Source: Schlesneria paludicola DSM 18645
GTDB taxonomy: Bacteria > Planctomycetota > Planctomycetia > Planctomycetales > Planctomycetaceae
DNA: 38,283 nt
Direction of reading: 5' to 3'
Assembly (NCBI GenBank): GCA_945869955.1
Contig: CAMBQP010000030.1
Coordinates: 1 to 38,283 of the forward strand
The notes under the pieces: model-generated
Database searches by the model: none
What the model saw: only the letters and a program-made list of their open reading frames with translations
Told to the model about the DNA's origin: nothing
Shown here: in pieces, positions 36,409 through 38,283 of the stretch
Position numbering within the stretch: the stretch's first letter is position 1
Layout: every line of letters begins with the position of its first letter
Translations under genes and position numbers: made by a program

Positions 36409-38283
36409 TCAGTCCAGGAATTGAAAGGGACTCGAAGCAATCAGTGCATGGCAAGCCAAGGCGATCGCTCGGCGTTCAGGAGCCTCAGCCCCCTCAGAGA
36501 TCAGACGCGTTTCGGTTTGCCGCAGGTAGGTTTCGAGCGCCTGTTGCACTTCACTGGTCGGACTGGTATTCAGAATGATCCGATACAGAAACTCGACCCG
36601 CCCCTGCAGATCCTGGGTCGGAACCTCAGCCAGGACCCGCTGCGCAATCGCCTCGGCAGCATCCATCACCATATCATCATTCAGCATAAACAATGCCTGA
36701 TTCGGAGCGGTTGTGCTGGGGCGAGCCCCGGTGGCTGTGTGGGGATTGGCAAAGTCAAAGACTTCAAATAACTCAGGTAAGTCATTGCGGATCACGGGAA
36801 GATACACACTGCGGCAGGGGAAATTCGTGCGACGGCGAACCGTATTCGGTCCGACTGCGGTTGCCTGATCACCCAAATACCAGACGGTCGAATCCATCGG
36901 TGAAAGATCCAGTTGCCCGGCCACCGTGAGCATCGCATCGCGATACGATTCCGGATCCAGCCGCCGACGATTGGCTCGCCACAACCAGCGATTGTCCGGG
37001 TCGACCGCATGGTTCTGCGGATCGTAGTGACTGCTGAGGGCGAACGTATGACTCGACACCATGTCACGAACCATTTTCTTCAGGGACCAGCCCGAGCGAA
37101 TGAGGTCCCCGGCCAGATAATCCAGCAACTCTGGATGCGTTGGCTCTTCTCCCGTACGACCGAAATTATCAACGGTTCGCACAATCCCCCGGCCAAACAG
37201 ATGGTGCCAGCCCCGATTGGCGAGGACTCGTGCCGCCAGTTGACCGGTTCGCTGCTCGCCGTTCGTCAACCACCCCGCCAACGCGATCCGGCCACTTTGC
37301 TGCGGAGGAATCTCGATCCGATCCCCATCACACAATACAGACAGAAATCCCCGTGGCACGAGTTTGCCCAGCTGATCAAACTGACCCGCCAACCGGATCT
37401 GTTCATCTGTGGGTTGTTCCACATCCATCGGAATCATCGCACGAGGCGGAATCTTGGGAGGGTTGGCGAGACGTTTGGCAATTTCCGCAACCTGTCCCAC
37501 TTGGGCCGCAATTCGTTCTTCCTGTGACCGGACAGGCTCTGCCGTCGGCTTGGCCTCGGCCGCAACCGCCTCAGGATGCTTTGCCAGGATTGCGGTCAAG
37601 TCGTCCGGTTTTTCTTGCTTGATCGCTTCCAGTGCAGCCTCGGCCTGCTTCTTCTGTTCGACCAGTCGTGGTTGCTCGCGCCAGAAGGCTTCGTAAACCT
37701 CATCCGCTTCCAGTCCTTCCGGACCCAGTCCGACCAGCCGTTCCATGCTCCGTTGTTCCCCCAGCATGTAGCGGGTTTCCATCACGCGGGTCGAAGAAAA
37801 GATTCCGGCCAATGCGTAATAGTCAGCGGTCGGAACCGGATCAAATTTATGGTCATGGCAGCGGCAGCAACCGAGCGTTTGGCCCAGGATCGTCTTGCCA
37901 ACCGTGTCGATCAGTTCGTCTGCCACCTCCATCCGCTGATTTTTCTCGTTATTCCCCAGCAGCACCTTGGGCCCAAGCACCAGAAATCCCGCTGCAATCC
38001 GCTGTCGATCCCGTTGTGCGATCGAGTCGAAGGGGAGCAGATCACCGGCGAGTTGCTCGAGAATAAACCGATCAAACGGCATTCCCGTGTTGAGGGCGTC
38101 GATGACCCAGTTGCGATAACGCCAGGCTTCCCGAAACAAAAAGTTTTCATCGAGGCCATTCGAGTCGGCATACCGCGCCAGATCCAGCCAGTGTCGGCCC
38201 CAGCGTTCACCAAAATGAGGTGACGCCAAGAGCTGATCCAGAATCCGATCGAAGGCGTCGGGGCGTTCGTCCGCCAGAAAGGC
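36409..38283 (-). CDS. PSD1 (DUF1549/DUF1553) protein, 5' end outside the window
   Basis: The frame stays open through the right edge of the window (ADERPDAFDRILDQLLASPHFGERW is readable in its last part), so the N terminus, any cytochrome c domain and the signal peptide lie beyond. Visible are DUF1549 (RWGRHWLDLARYADSNGLDENF, GCCRCHDHKFDPV) and C-terminal DUF1553 (GRGIVRTVDNFGRTGEEPTH, HPELLDYLAGDLIRSGW). CRCHDHKFDP contains a CxxCH-like motif typical of the family. A lysine/glutamate/alanine-rich central coiled stretch (about 100 residues) replaces the discoidin-like module of the other PSD1 protein. It is co-transcribed with DUF1501. Confidence 0.9.
   Translation of the reverse strand, partial: AFLADERPDAFDRILDQLLASPHFGERWGRHWLDLARYADSNGLDENFLFREAWRYRNWVIDALNTGMPFDRFILEQLAGDLLPFDSIAQRDRQRIAAGFLVLGPKVLLGNNEKNQRMEVADELIDTVGKTILGQTLGCCRCHDHKFDPVPTADYYALAGIFSSTRVMETRYMLGEQRSMERLVGLGPEGLEADEVYEAFWREQPRLVEQKKQAEAALEAIKQEKPDDLTAILAKHPEAVAAEAKPTAEPVRSQEERIAAQVGQVAEIAKRLANPPKIPPRAMIPMDVEQPTDEQIRLAGQFDQLGKLVPRGFLSVLCDGDRIEIPPQQSGRIALAGWLTNGEQRTGQLAARVLANRGWHHLFGRGIVRTVDNFGRTGEEPTHPELLDYLAGDLIRSGWSLKKMVRDMVSSHTFALSSHYDPQNHAVDPDNRWLWRANRRRLDPESYRDAMLTVAGQLDLSPMDSTVWYLGDQATAVGPNTVRRRTNFPCRSVYLPVIRNDLPELFEVFDFANPHTATGARPSTTAPNQALFMLNDDMVMDAAEAIAQRVLAEVPTQDLQGRVEFLYRIILNTSPTSEVQQALETYLRQTETRLISEGAEAPERRAIALACHALIASSPFQFLD

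Overview
The window is chromosomal DNA of a planctomycete, most likely of the Planctomycetaceae/Gimesia side of the phylum. The diagnostic genes are two large PSD1-type proteins (DUF1549/DUF1553, one with a c-type heme site), a Tat-exported DUF1501 protein next to one of them, a PEP-CTERM protein, a secreted PQQ-propeller protein and an ExbB/ExbD pair in which ExbB has its own signal peptide. I see no rRNA, tRNA, CRISPR array, phage or plasmid functions. Most of the window is ordinary chromosome, with one accessory-looking patch at about 18.0-21.1 kb.

Layout. 1-1.15 kb: ruvX between copies of a dispersed repeat. 1.2-3.3 kb (minus): FHA protein, small Tat-signal protein and methyltransferase in a row. 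3.7-6.0 kb (plus): thyX and a LarA-like protein that appears to lack catalytic residues. 6.1-12.8 kb (minus): an MMPL transporter, an M24 aminopeptidase, accB and accC, then a phosphofructokinase with pyrophosphate-type active-site residues. 13.1-15.2 kb (minus): a CNNM/CorC-type transporter and a small membrane protein with a His-rich tail. 15.4-18.0 kb (plus): exbB-exbD with an ATGA overlap, then the PQQ-propeller protein.

18.0-21.1 kb: a reverse transcriptase gene broken by several distinct lesions, three of them local duplications that can be read back to an intact RT; a PEP-CTERM gene; and about 1.3 kb of gene-poor DNA. That DNA holds a second copy of the dispersed repeat, with a 14-unit heptanucleotide array inside it. 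21.1-22.6 kb (minus): a type III polyketide synthase followed by a DUF4345-like membrane protein, closed by a strong terminator. 23.2-27.4 kb (minus): an unidentified secreted protein and a 1115-residue cytochrome-c/PSD1 protein. 28.1-34.8 kb: a TPR-like protein, proS, a bifunctional-nuclease-family protein, two alpha/beta hydrolases, a MazG-like pyrophosphohydrolase and an acyltransferase-3 protein. 34.9 kb to the right end (minus): a second PSD1 gene, cut by the window edge, and its DUF1501 partner.

No clear new defence or mobile system stands out. The points most worth following are the RT pseudogene and its 113-bp insert between 43-bp duplications, the repeat family with a variable heptamer array, the PPi-type PFK, the LarA homologue without its cofactor lysine, and the two-gene type III PKS unit.
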